The position numbers were made by a program, and so were the translations under genes. Source: Byssochlamys sp. IMV 00236 (Eukaryota; Ascomycota; Eurotiomycetes; Eurotiales; Thermoascaceae). From it: a DNA stretch of 13,745 bases. This document shows, piece after piece, positions 1 through 8,553 of the stretch (positions within the stretch are counted from its first letter, which is position 1; each line of letters opens with the position of its first letter). The notes beneath the pieces were generated by a model, which was not told the DNA's origin, searched no databases, and saw only the letters and a program-made list of their open reading frames with translations. The stretch spans positions 1-13,745 of the forward strand of contig MSJH02000210.1 of NCBI GenBank assembly GCA_001931875.2. Reading direction: 5' to 3'.

Positions 1-51
<51 letters not shown>

Positions 52-901
52 AGTATTGCAAAACATTATGCTTTTGTTCCAATGTTACCAAAAGAAAACG
101 TGGGTACAAAATAACGAATGATCTTTAAACTGAAGGCTATAGTGGCTATGACTAGTCCAAGAATTGTCAAGTACTATAATACGTTTTAATACGCACTTGT
201 CTACAACCATACTATTTATGCTGTCAACTTACTTGATATTGACCACCAAAGCCCAAAGAATAAGGGTTTTGTAAGGCTGTTGAATTTATATTTTTCAGTG
301 CATATAGGTTGGAATATAAGCCAATGGCATTGATAAGTAGCCTTACTTCCTTTACTGACATTTTATTACACTATTAAGGAAAAAGGTAAAGAGAGAAGAA
401 AAGAAAAGAAAAAGAAGAGAGAATCACGACGAGGAGTTTTAAATTGTCTTCAGTTGTTTTTTTTTTTTGTAAATAAAGCGCTCATCTTTTTCTGATCATT
501 CTACAGAGAGTATCTTTACTTCAATGCACTCCATTTAGAATGTATGTTGTTGATGAGCATTTAAAAATTATGCAAACTAGCATTATATGCAACTAATGCG
601 GACCATTAACATGACACACGAGTGATGTTGTTGTGCAAATAATCATAATAACTTCTTCTTTTCATGTGACTCTTGAAGTTCGATTAAAAAACTGTGAGTA
701 TTATGACATTGAACGTAATTATTTATGGTTAAAAAAAAGCGCCTTGAATGATTACATTGATTATTACTTCAATATATACATGCATCATCTATCGAAATTG
801 CTCTCTTGAACCTAAAGACAACATTCAATAGATTCTAGAATAATGGCTTTTAGGTTATATTGTTTTAAAAGAATAGTTCAAAAAAGGATAAAAAAAAAGT
901 A
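1..901. other. AT-rich stretch without a recognisable gene
   Basis: No convincing gene is seen on either strand. The stretch begins with a run of 41 A (8-48), contains a purine-rich run of AG/AAG steps around 391-421 and a short T run near 459-468. Stops are frequent in all frames. It may hold the flank of the neighbouring gene outside the window or the far flank of the transposon remnant that begins near 902. Confidence 0.6.
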
Positions 902-2026
902 CAGTGAGAACGGTCACTTTGAGAAAATTGAATGTCTATAACCAAAAAATAAATGTCACTTTCCAAAAAATGAATGGCACTAAGCTAAAAAGTGATTGTC
1001 CCTTTATGGCAAGAGATTTTGTCCTTTTGAAACAAGTGAAATGTCGCAACAAGTTAAATCAAATTGACCTAAAAATAATATGTATTTTTTTGACTTCAAA
1101 ACAATTAGAATGGAGTTTTATTATAGCATTTAATGATTTGTTGTTTAGAATGACTGGCAGAGCTGTATAGAATTTCAGCAGGTATGACTTTACATGCCTT
1201 CTCAGTAATTTTATCAGACATTTTCTTCTTCAGTCAATAGTTTGTGGTGTTTTGGTTTTCCTTTTAGGATTGTCCAAAACTGTTTAATAAGGTTTAATTC
1301 AGGCAAATATGGAGGCAGATACATCATCTTATAACTAGCCACAACTTTCGATTTTTCTCATTATCTGCTTTGATATATGTACAGTACAGCTATCCATCAC
1401 CAAATAACTCTCTTTTAGATCTTCATTAAAGATCCATGATATCGTACCTCTTGATATCAATTCTAAATTATCTTGCGCGCTGTTCTCGCTATTATTGCCA
1501 ATATACTCTGTAGCTGGCTCGTATATAATAAAATTAGTTTCTGCTTTTTGCTACTTTAAGGCCAAGATCAATGGCACCGAGAGAGCAGATTACGCTTAAT
1601 ATGTTTGCTCCTGAGGGGATTCAGTAGAGGAAACTTTCAAAATAGAAAAAAAGCTTTGATGTACCATTGAAATGGCCTCCTGCGTCCATGCTTGTATGCT
1701 TTCAGTATGATGTTGTATAGCTCGGCTAGCTCTTTGGCATTCATGTATTTTCCAACTATTGCAACTCGGGAGGAGACTCTGACAATCTTTCAGCAACATT
1801 TAGAGATCTGCTCAATTAACTGCGCATGTGATATAGACAAAATAATAATGAAAAAATACAAATGAATGTATGGATAAAGAAGACTTATTATTACAAATAA
1901 TTAAATTAACATCGCGTTTAACGAGAATAAACACAAAACTGGTTGTGATACCATTTTGTGATCCATGATCTTAGTGACTGTTTATAATTACATGAATATT
2001 TTTTTTTTTCAATCACAGTTCACTGA
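902..2026 (-). mobile_element. Decayed Tc1/mariner-like DNA transposon
   Basis: The unit is bounded on the left by a TA followed by CAGTGAGAACGGTCAC (from 903), a start typical of Tc1/mariner terminal repeats. Near 1994-2026 a poorly conserved inverse counterpart ends in GTTCACTG. About 1.1 kb between them fits the usual 1.1-1.3 kb element size. The interior carries a minus-strand transposase pseudogene (separate entry). The right boundary is weak because that end is decayed and no clean TA duplication follows it. The GTCACTTT motif recurs inside the left end (913-920, 955-962), as subterminal repeats often do. The element is inactive. Confidence 0.5.
1105..1800 (-). pseudogene. Tc1/mariner-family DDE transposase, frameshifted remnant
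   Basis: Read on the minus strand, the best conserved block (about 1261-1330) encodes LPPYLPELNLIKQFW, clearly related to the LPPYSPDLNPIEqFW signature of the DDE_3 superfamily around the third catalytic residue. Upstream, at about 1373-1410, YLVMDSCTVH matches the second catalytic Asp block (VMDNAPIH type), and near 1555-1590 SLGAIDLG resembles the preceding strand (ILGAIS type). The C-terminus (HSKQQIIKCYNK) ends at a stop at 1107-1105. Frame changes are needed near 1217-1225 and 1333-1340, and there are in-frame stops near 1500-1640, so no intact protein is possible. The residue normally a catalytic Glu or Asp in NPIE/NPID is Lys (NLIK). The N-terminal helix-turn-helix half is not recognisable in 1640-1800. 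Confidence 0.72.
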
Positions 2027-2772
2027 ATAAGAAGTGATTGACGAATCCTTCCAAAATAGGGGTTTTCTTTTATTATTAAAGCAGACCTACATCAGGTTCG
2101 ACATTTACAAACGAAAAAAAAAAAAAGATGGCTCTACCCAACCTGTGGAAGATATACGCATCGTTTCGTACACCAGAAGAGGAAAGACAGTTTTCTCGGT
2201 CAGCTTTCTTTAAGTTTAGCGGATATATTCTTTCTTGTATAGCCATGACTGTATTTGCGTCCAAATATTATAATAAATCAACCAAAGCACTTTTGTGATG
2301 ATAGCAAACACGTCTCTTTACTATTTATGCTGTGATAAGCACTGCTCATACATGCTATGAATTCTTTGTTGACTCAAAATAAGCTTTATTCTAAATACTC
2401 TATTTGGGCTTGTTGGTTCTATATTGATACAAGTTCCCCTGTCAATAGCATAAGACCACCAGGGCATCGTCTTTAGAATATGTACATGAGATATTTAAGA
2501 ACATATTGGCGGATGTACTTGATTGTAGTCTCACATATCATTAACCCTTCCATTATATGGGAATACTCCATATAAAGTAATTATGCTATATATAATTACA
2601 TCTTTACACTTCTTGATCAAGTTATGACTTTACTATCAACAATTGACCCGGTATTCAATTACTTGTAAGGGCGTTACTAATATTCCATTGCTTCAAGGTA
2701 GTATTTTTTTCTTGTTACAAAATGTAATCTCAGAAATAGTACACAATTTAGTTCCGATTATTTGGATACAAT
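2027..2772. other. Intergenic, no gene seen
   Basis: AT-rich spacer between the transposon remnant and the aldehyde dehydrogenase promoter. The only longer open stretch is minus strand 2264-2076; it has no recognisable motif and includes a run of Phe from an A-rich tract, so I do not call it. No tRNA fold was noticed. Confidence 0.55.
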
Positions 2773-2782
2773 TATATAAATA
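2773..2782 (+). promoter_or_regulatory. Probable TATA box of the aldehyde dehydrogenase gene
   Basis: TATATAAATA lies about 75 bp upstream of the ATG at 2857 and is followed by a CT-rich leader (2784-2840), the usual arrangement for a fungal core promoter and 5' untranslated region. Inferred from sequence only. Confidence 0.5.
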
Positions 2783-2856
2783 TCTTTCTTCATCTCTTCT
2801 TCTTCATACCATTCTTTTTCTCTCCTCTCTTTTTTTTTCTATAAGCAACTAATACT

Positions 2857-4913
2857 ATGACATTCACTCCTATTGAAGATATTCCTGGCATTGTTGGCTC
2901 GCTTCGCAAACAGTTTGACACTGGTAAATATATTCATCTCTGTCCCTGTTGATCCCAATATTAAATGATGGTTACTCTTTTATTGTCAGGTCTGACAAAG
3001 GATATCAAATTTCGTAAGCAACAATTATCCAATTTAGCTCGATTCTGTCTCGAAAATACAAATGTTCTGCTTGATGCTGTCTATAAGGATTTGCGTAAAC
3101 ACAGAATTGAAGCTGATATTGGTGAAATCTCTCCTGTGGTCGATGAGTGTGAATACATGATCAAGCACCTTGATCAATGGGTGAAGCCTACTCACACTAG
3201 CAAGCGATCTTTATTTAGTGCATCAACAAAGACCTATATCCGAAAGGATCCCAAGGGTGTTGCTCTTGTTATTGGTAAATAGGAGCATTGCTTCAACATT
3301 TGGCATCACTGACTGATCTATTCTCTTATAGGTGCATGGAATTATCCTGTAAGATTTCATGTAGAACAAGAAAAAAAACATCGGCGTGTAACCTATTTCT
3401 TTTTTTGTTATAGGTCAACTTGCTCTTGATGCCTGTTGTTGGTGCTATTGCAGCCGGTAATTGTGTTGTTATCAAGGTATGAAAGAAACAAGTGATACAC
3501 AAGTAAGCTTAACTGTATTTTCCCTGTTAGCCATCTGAAGTCTCTGAGCACACTGCCAAAGCAATTGCTACTCTCTTGCCCAAGTATCTAGATGCTCGTG
3601 CTTACGCTGTTGTTTCTGGTGGAATCCCTGAGACAACTGCTCTTTTAGGTAATGATGACCCTTTAGTCTATATGTCGCCCATTGAATATGAGTTAATCTT
3701 TTTTTCAGAACAACGTTTTGATCACATCTTTTACACTGGTAATGGTCAAGTTGGCAAGATCATCATGATGGCTGCTGCTAAGCATTTGACATCTGTCACT
3801 CTCGAATTGGGTGGTAAATCGTAAAGTATCCAAAAAGAAACAAGTTACAAAAGTAGGACAAGCATGTATTAAATGTCGTACATTTAGGCCTGTCTTTGTT
3901 ACATCCAAAGCTGATTTGAAGGTTACTGCTCATCGATTAATGTGGGGTAAATACTTCAATGTCGGTCAGGTACGTTAGTAATATCCCAGTCGTTGGCTCA
4001 TTGTACTCACTATGGCATATAGACATGTGTTGCGCCTGATTATGTCTTGGTCACGGAAGACTTGGTGGAAAAGTTTATCCAGGCTTGTCGTGATGTTCTT
4101 GATGAATTTTATGGTCAAAATATTCAAAAATCAAATTCTTATGGTCGTATTATCAATCATCGTCAATTTGATCGCTTAAAGGGAATGCTCGATAAGTGCG
4201 ATCCCAAGACTATTGTAATTGGTGGACAGACGGATCGTGAAGATCTCTTTATTGCTCCTACTCTTGTCTGCCCAGTAAACCCAGATGATCCTAATCTTAT
4301 GCAGCAAGAAATCTTTGGTAAGTTCATTGGTGGATTATTTTTATATCGTCTAACCTCTTTTTTTTTTTGTCCTTAGGTCCTATTCTTCCTATTGTACCTA
4401 TTAAAGATGTTGACGAAGGTATCCAAATTGTGAATTCTAGAGATTATCCTCTTGCTCTTTATATCTTTACAAGTGATAAAAAGGAATACAACTATAGTAA
4501 GTATGCAACTATTTCTTGACGTCATTGAGCTAACGAAATGAATATATATAGTCCTTGATAGAACCAACTCAGGTGGTGTCTTGGTCAATGATATTCTTAT
4601 GCATCTTCAAGAACTTTCTTTACCTTTCGGAGGCATTGGTCCTTCTGGTTCTGGAAACTACCATGGTGAAAAGTCCTTCTTGACTTTTACTCATGAAAGG
4701 TCAACCATGGTAAAGGACTATGGTATGGAATCTGTCACTGCTATTAGATACCCTCCTTATAATGATGACAAGGTAACTATTCTCAATGCCTTTGTTTATT
4801 CTATGCCTCCCACTGTTGGTGGAAAGATCAAGTTTATCAGCAACTTTTGTGGTGCATTTTTGAATTATTTTTTCAAAAAGTCTCCTGTTTCTCAAAACGA
4901 CAGTAAATTGTAA
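2857..4913 (+). CDS. Fatty aldehyde dehydrogenase, ALDH3 family (Hfd1/ALDH3A2-like), 10 exons
   Basis: NAD(P)+-dependent oxidation of long-chain aldehydes to fatty acids; relatives act on the ER, mitochondrial outer membrane or lipid droplets. Exons: 2857-2923, 2990-3274, 3332-3348, 3414-3476, 3531-3648, 3709-3820, 3888-3969, 4023-4317, 4377-4496, 4552-4913, giving 506 residues, in the family range (about 485-530). Catalytic set is complete: Asn121 in AWNYP, Glu216 in LELGGKS, Cys250 in NVGQTCVAPDY; Asn-to-Cys (129) and Glu-to-Cys (34) spacings equal those of mammalian ALDH3A1. Further family blocks are [18 protein letters not shown] and [16 protein letters not shown]. The tail (about 479-494, [13 protein letters not shown]) is hydrophobic and may anchor the enzyme to a membrane. 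All introns are GT-AG, 53-67 nt; exon 3 is only 17 nt. The ATG follows a CT-rich leader and gives a normal ALDH3 N-terminus. The gene appears intact. Confidence 0.95.
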
Positions 4914-4958
4914 AAGAATTTTTTTTCTTTCTTTCTTTCCTTTTTTTTATTATTTATT
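4914..4958 (+). other. Very short intergenic spacer, pyrimidine tract
   Basis: Only 45 bp separate the aldehyde dehydrogenase stop from the next ATG. The spacer is nearly pure T/C (TTTCTTTCTTTC type) and ends TTATTATTTATT. It must hold the 3' processing region of the first gene, the leader of the second, or both. No AATAAA or TATA box is present in it. Confidence 0.7.
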
Positions 4959-5541
4959 ATGTCTCCTACAAATACTTTATATTCAACAGATTCAACAGAA
5001 AAGAATAAAGAAAGAAGGGAATTAGCCGCTCATTTAGCAACACATGATACTTGTCTTTGGACTGATGAAGATGTTACTTTGTTATTACTTGAGTTAGAAA
5101 TTGAAATAGGAGAAGGCACAAATAGGTTTATATATGATGACGAACGAATGTCCTATTGCAATTATCTCTCTCAAACTGCCTTTTCTCATCAAGCAAAGAC
5201 ACCTAAAGATATTCTCGATAAAATTGTCTGGTTATGGACTACCTGGGAAGCTATCAGTAAAGCAACAGGTAAGTCCTGGTGGAAAGTTACTGAAGCGGAA
5301 AAATATAAACTTTCTCTTGTGAAGGATGACCAAGGTACATATATTATTATTTCCTCGTTATATATTCCTCGCTTTATCCTCATTCCATAAATCCTATGCT
5401 GGTAAACCTGTAGACCAACAGCTGATCTCTATGTTTAAGTATTATAATGAATGTGATCGAATATTTGCTTATATTAAAGAAGATGAAGGCGAAGTGGATG
5501 ATGAATTCTTGTTTGATGAAGGATCCAGCATTTATTACTAA
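4959..5541 (+). CDS. Small Myb/SANT-like (trihelix-type) putative DNA-binding protein, 2 exons
   Basis: Exons 4959-5333 plus one base (to 5334) and 5414-5541, joined across a 79-nt GT-AG intron (5335-5413), give 167 residues. The N-terminal part has WTDEDVTLLLLELE (about 35-48), then a spaced helix region and KTPKDILDKIVWLWTTWEAI followed by a Gly and SWW (about 80-107). This pattern (W, then LL helix, then QI/K-W helix ending in S-x-W) is that of Myb/SANT-like domains of the Myb_DNA-bind_3 type, seen in both regulators and transposon-derived proteins. The C-terminal exon is acidic (repeated E/D from about 145 to 162), possibly an activation or interaction tail. The start is the first ATG after the CT-rich leader, 45 bp downstream of the aldehyde dehydrogenase stop. 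Domain assignment rests on pattern only; the protein's role is unknown. Confidence 0.7.
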
Positions 5542-5626
5542 TATGAAGAAGATATACGACAACAACAATAATCAATCTTTTCTATATTGCAGATAACAGA
5601 GGAATTCATAATCATTGTATAAACTA

Positions 5627-5650
5627 CCTCCCCTTTTGCTGGAGGGGAGG
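5627..5650. repeat. GC-rich hairpin downstream of the Myb-like gene
   Basis: CCTCCCC (5627-5633) and GGGGAGG (5644-5650) form a perfect 7-bp stem around a 10-nt loop, 86 bp after the stop of the Myb-like gene and conspicuous in AT-rich DNA. A second perfect stem, TTGTGTTT / AAACACAA with a 3-nt loop, follows at 5689-5707. Either may lie in the 3' untranslated region; function is unknown. Confidence 0.45.
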
Positions 5651-5728
5651 GATGCTTGCTTCCTATATTATAGTCATCTATGGCTTCCTTGTGTTTTTCA
5701 AACACAATATACCTTGTTCCTAAAGGCT

Positions 5729-5803
5729 ATCTCAAATACTAAAAGGAAGTCCTTTTTATTATAATAAAACCCCTTTTCAAGCGATTTTTTTATGGTTTGA
5801 GAT
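5729..5803. repeat. Nested inverted repeat, MITE-like
   Basis: ATCTCAAA (5729-5736) and TTTGAGAT (5796-5803) are perfect inverse copies 59 bp apart. Inside lie AAAAGGA/TCCTTTT (loop of two), a 16-bp palindrome TTTTATTATAATAAAA (5756-5771 region), and CCTTTT pairing with AAAAGG. A run of 14 A (5807-5820) follows directly. It could be a very small non-autonomous element or a folding 3' region. The low complexity makes chance pairing possible. Confidence 0.35.
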
Positions 5804-5820
5804 TACAAAAAAAAAAAAAA

Positions 5821-6642
5821 GAAATGGTTGTGAGTATCACCATTATGCTTAGGATAAATCCACAATTAACATCATATCACCAATATATAAACAAGTGCTC
5901 GTTGTGATTCAAAAACATATACGACCAGAGCTTTACAGTCTATAGTCTTGCTCCGTACAGTCTTCACGAAATATTACTATCTAAGAGAAAAAATTACGTC
6001 ACATTTATATGTGAAAAAGATCAGCAACAAGTAAAATAACTTCAACTAATCGAGTTTTCATAAGATTTGCCCTTTCCTTTAATCTACAAATGACCTTTTG
6101 CAACACTTTAGGACCCATTGTTACTCTTTGGAGCATCAACGAATACAGTCACGAATCAACATTAAGAAGATGTTGGTTTGCATCCACTTCCTTTAGCCTT
6201 TGGCATTTAGCTTTATTATATATCACCATGACTCCTTTATATCTTGTAGTATTTTGAGTAAATCAGGGTTTAATGTAACATAGCAAATCGTGTAACCTTG
6301 CGCTCAACAACAGATGGGTGAAAGCTGCTGATGCTAATCAAAGAGATTTGCTTAATATAGGGTAGAAAAGAATAAAAAGGACAAACAGCGCGCAAGAATA
6401 TCTGGACAAAAAAAGGAGAAGCTATTCCCGATTGTTTATTAGGTAGTGTTTCTTCCAAGATTTGTTTTGAAGTGTCTAATGCCGCTTCAAGGTTTTTCGA
6501 TTCAACGCCACAATGTCGTTACATTAGCTATAGCTTCGGTCTTTCAGATGCTTCACAGCAATCAGATGGACTTGGAAGACAGCAAAATGAACCAACGGTT
6601 TTTTTAAATCTAGGGAGCGAGCAGCATCTAAAATATTAAATA
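5821..6642. other. Gene-poor stretch, nothing recognised
   Basis: No conserved coding block, RNA gene or clear repeat was seen. Minus strand 6458-6270 is open for 62 codons without recognisable motifs. A small palindrome TCACATTTATATGTGA lies near 5999-6014. The stretch may be old transposon DNA too decayed to identify. Confidence 0.5.
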
Positions 6643-6694
6643 AGCTGTGGCCAAGTGGTTGATATTGCATTCAGTTTACACTTGATCAACAGCT
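6643..6694. repeat. Imperfect inverted repeat with a tRNA A-box-like motif
   Basis: AGCTGTGGCCAAGTG (6643-6657) and CACTTGATCAACAGCT (6679-6694) are near-perfect inverse copies around a 21-nt loop. The left arm contains TGGCCAAGTGG, which fits the tRNA A-box consensus; GTATGACTC at 6704-6712 is a weak B-box-like match about 55 bp on. No matching acceptor stem was found, so a tRNA is not called; a tRNA-derived SINE remnant or a plain hairpin are the alternatives. Confidence 0.3.
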
Positions 6695-6945
6695 GGAGAA
6701 AAAGTATGACTCTGACTTTAGATTAGTTGCAAAATCAGATATGGGTACTCTTAATATTGCTAGGATATAATAATCCCGGTCCAACATCGACCGTTTGCAA
6801 GGTCAGGATACATGGCTTATCGAGCTGAATGGGTAGATAAACACTGAGAAATTTTTGGTTGTGGGGAAATTTCCCATAGTGTAATAGAGGTGTTACTGAT
6901 CATTCGTGCACTAAACGGCTTCAAGTCTAAGGGTAAACAGATTGA

Positions 6946-7104
6946 GCCTGGGGAAAGATCAAAGCATATGCTTTATACGAAGAACAGCGTACTGCGCAGC
7001 TCAAAGCTCTATTAGGAAGCAATCACGTCTTGTTTTTGACGTATATGAACAGCGAAGTGCCTCTTAAGGTCAGTCCAACTCAAGATGACTGTGTACGGTG
7101 GTAA
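6946..7104 (+). pseudogene. Decayed reading frame of unknown origin
   Basis: 52 codons are open without an ATG at the front (begins after a TGA at 6943). The translation includes YALYEEQRTAQLKALLGS and SEVPLKVSPTQDDCVRW, with mixed composition more like real protein than random AT-rich translation. After the TAA at 7102 the same frame continues with LDCLHGTKSLYMTAFDGS before stops become dense. I read this as a fragment of an old gene, possibly transposon-encoded, but I do not recognise the family. Chance openness is the alternative. Confidence 0.25.
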
Positions 7105-7815
7105 TTAGACTGTTTACATGGTACTAAATCATTATACATGACAGCTTTCGATGGATCATAGCTATAAACTGTGCACCAAAGCCTATTATATCTAAAAATA
7201 TAACATATTCACTGTCATACTTTATGAATATACCTCCACGACATCCGTTGAACCCCTCTGGATTAATCCTCTCTTGTTCACAATGATGGCCAATTATCTG
7301 TCCCATATTATATGAGTTAGATTCACTACTTCATGGCAGCCAACTCCCCTAACAAATACATATGCAGTCAGAAGATCCTTGGATGAGCTAATCGTTTCAT
7401 TTAACTTTCCATTGGCACTTTTACTCAACCCTTGCCTTTTACCCCTTTCTTACTCTTGAACTCTGAAGGTTTTTTTAGTGCCAACCTTCCTGATGATGAT
7501 TTTTTTATTTATTTGAGCTCATTTGAATCATTAAATAAAGTTATGCTTTAATCGATTAAAAGTGTGCCAAAAAGCTCGGAATAAGCCTACAAGAACATGT
7601 TTACATACGCTTTTTATCTTATGCCCGAGCTGCTTTGTTAGTCCAGGTGGGTCAATATATGACGTAGAATTAGCTCTGCAGTTTATGCATTTGCGAAGAA
7701 GTGATCTACAAAACAAATAGAAACAGGGCATATTCATTTAACTAAAGATAGTAAGGTGTGTTTACAGCCATTAATGAGTGACCATGACAGTAGTATTTAC
7801 GTGAATCTGTTTTAA
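7105..7815. other. Gene-poor stretch with minus-strand open fragments
   Basis: Two minus-strand stretches are open: 7306-7124 (includes INPEGFNGCRGGIFIKYDSE) and 7737-7531 (includes CRSLLRKCINCRANSTSYID, with a C-x6-C-x2-C spacing). Neither has a convincing start context or a family I recognise. They may be pieces of decayed mobile elements. No RNA gene was noticed. Confidence 0.4.
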
Positions 7816-7823
7816 TATAAAAG
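7816..7823 (+). promoter_or_regulatory. TATA box of the small secreted-peptide gene
   Basis: TATAAAAG, a near-ideal TATA box, lies 56 bp upstream of the ATG at 7872. Transcription starting about 30 bp downstream (around 7847) would leave a short leader of about 25 nt. This placement supports the downstream small gene being real. Confidence 0.6.
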
Positions 7824-7871
7824 AGGGACAATGTTTTTCACAACAGTTTGAACTTGTACTTTTTTACACAA

Positions 7872-8138
7872 ATGCAAATCAAGCTTATTATTCTTATTAT
7901 CTGTGTTTCTCTTGTCACTATTGGTTTTGCTGCGCCTTCTCCCCAAGCTAGCAAGCCTGCTGATAAAACTAATGATGCGCTAGGCTCTACTCTTGATGGC
8001 AACCTCTTACGGGGAATTCCTGTTGTCGGCCCTCTTCTCAACGGTCTTCTCGGCCCTCTTCTCGGCGGTAAAAGTGGAAAAGGGCAACTAGGAAGTCTTC
8101 TAGCTTCGGAAAGAATACAATCATCAAAGCCACAGTAA
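7872..8138 (+). CDS. Small secreted cysteine-free peptide, function unknown
   Basis: 88 residues, single exon. I do not recognise a family. The N-terminus MQIKLIILIICVSLVTIGFA followed by APS is a textbook signal peptide (one Lys, a hydrophobic core, small residues before a cut near residue 20 or 21). The predicted mature part of about 67 residues begins with a Pro/Ser/Lys-rich stretch, then a hydrophobic Gly/Leu/Pro core, GIPVVGPLLNGLLGPLLGG (about 52-70), then a basic KSGKG linker and a polar tail. There are no cysteines. The core contains two GPLL units encoded by a 14-bp direct repeat (8026-8039, 8050-8063). I chose the ATG at 7872 because it begins the signal peptide and sits well after the TATA box; the frame upstream lacks another ATG. 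AATAAA follows at 8194. A secreted antimicrobial, surface-active or effector-like peptide is possible, but that is inference. Confidence 0.75.
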   Translation: MQIKLIILIICVSLVTIGFAAPSPQASKPADKTNDALGSTLDGNLLRGIPVVGPLLNGLLGPLLGGKSGKGQLGSLLASERIQSSKPQ

Positions 8139-8193
8139 AGCAATACTCCATTAAAAGGGAACTCATAATGTTAAAGTATAACAAAGTATAAAC

Positions 8194-8199
8194 AATAAA
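8194..8199 (+). terminator. Probable polyadenylation signal of the secreted-peptide gene
   Basis: AATAAA lies 56 bp after the stop at 8138, in an AT-rich context followed by a T-rich tract (8210-8245). Its position fits a 3' processing signal, although in AT-rich fungal DNA the hexamer also occurs by chance. Confidence 0.4.
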
Positions 8200-8553
8200 C
8201 CTAATAGTTCTTTTTACACGCTTATTATTCAATCCTTTTTTTTATTTCTACGCGTCATCAACACTGATGTGTTTTATTCAGAGTAATAAAGCAAGCACAT
8301 TTAAGCATTTCATTAAAGTACTACACTATTGCTTAAAGATAAGCTGTATTCGTACACTTCACGAGATCAGCTTTACATTTCCTTTAAGCATAAATAATAT
8401 GCTTCTATATGATGGATATATGACGATACTGATTAGTTTGTTTACATGTATGCATTAGGTTATAAAATCTATAAATATGTGATACTAGTTTGGAAGACCT
8501 CCTTCATGACATTCAAAGTGGTACTGCTACAGCGAATCCCTTACGTCTATTAA
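8200..8553. other. Intergenic, no gene seen
   Basis: AT-rich spacer after the secreted-peptide gene. A 63-codon frame at 8267-8458 has no recognisable motif and is not called. No repeat or RNA gene was noticed. Confidence 0.5.

Noticed and set aside
904..1170. 88-codon plus-strand open frame
   Set aside because: It begins at GTG in the presumed terminal repeat of the mariner-like element and runs antisense to the transposase C-terminus.
2076..2264. 62-codon minus-strand open frame
   Set aside because: No motif, low-complexity Phe run, no supporting promoter.
4373..5568. Minus-strand open frames opposite the aldehyde dehydrogenase end and the Myb-like gene
   Set aside because: All overlap well-supported plus-strand exons and have no recognisable content.
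6644..6720. tRNA gene
   Set aside because: Only an A-box-like motif and a weak B-box are present; no 7-bp acceptor stem or anticodon arm could be paired.
7838..8143. 101-codon minus-strand open frame opposite the secreted-peptide gene
   Set aside because: Arg/Pro-rich translation is what the antisense of the Gly/Leu/Pro core would give; no promoter or motif supports it, whereas the plus strand has a TATA box and signal peptide.
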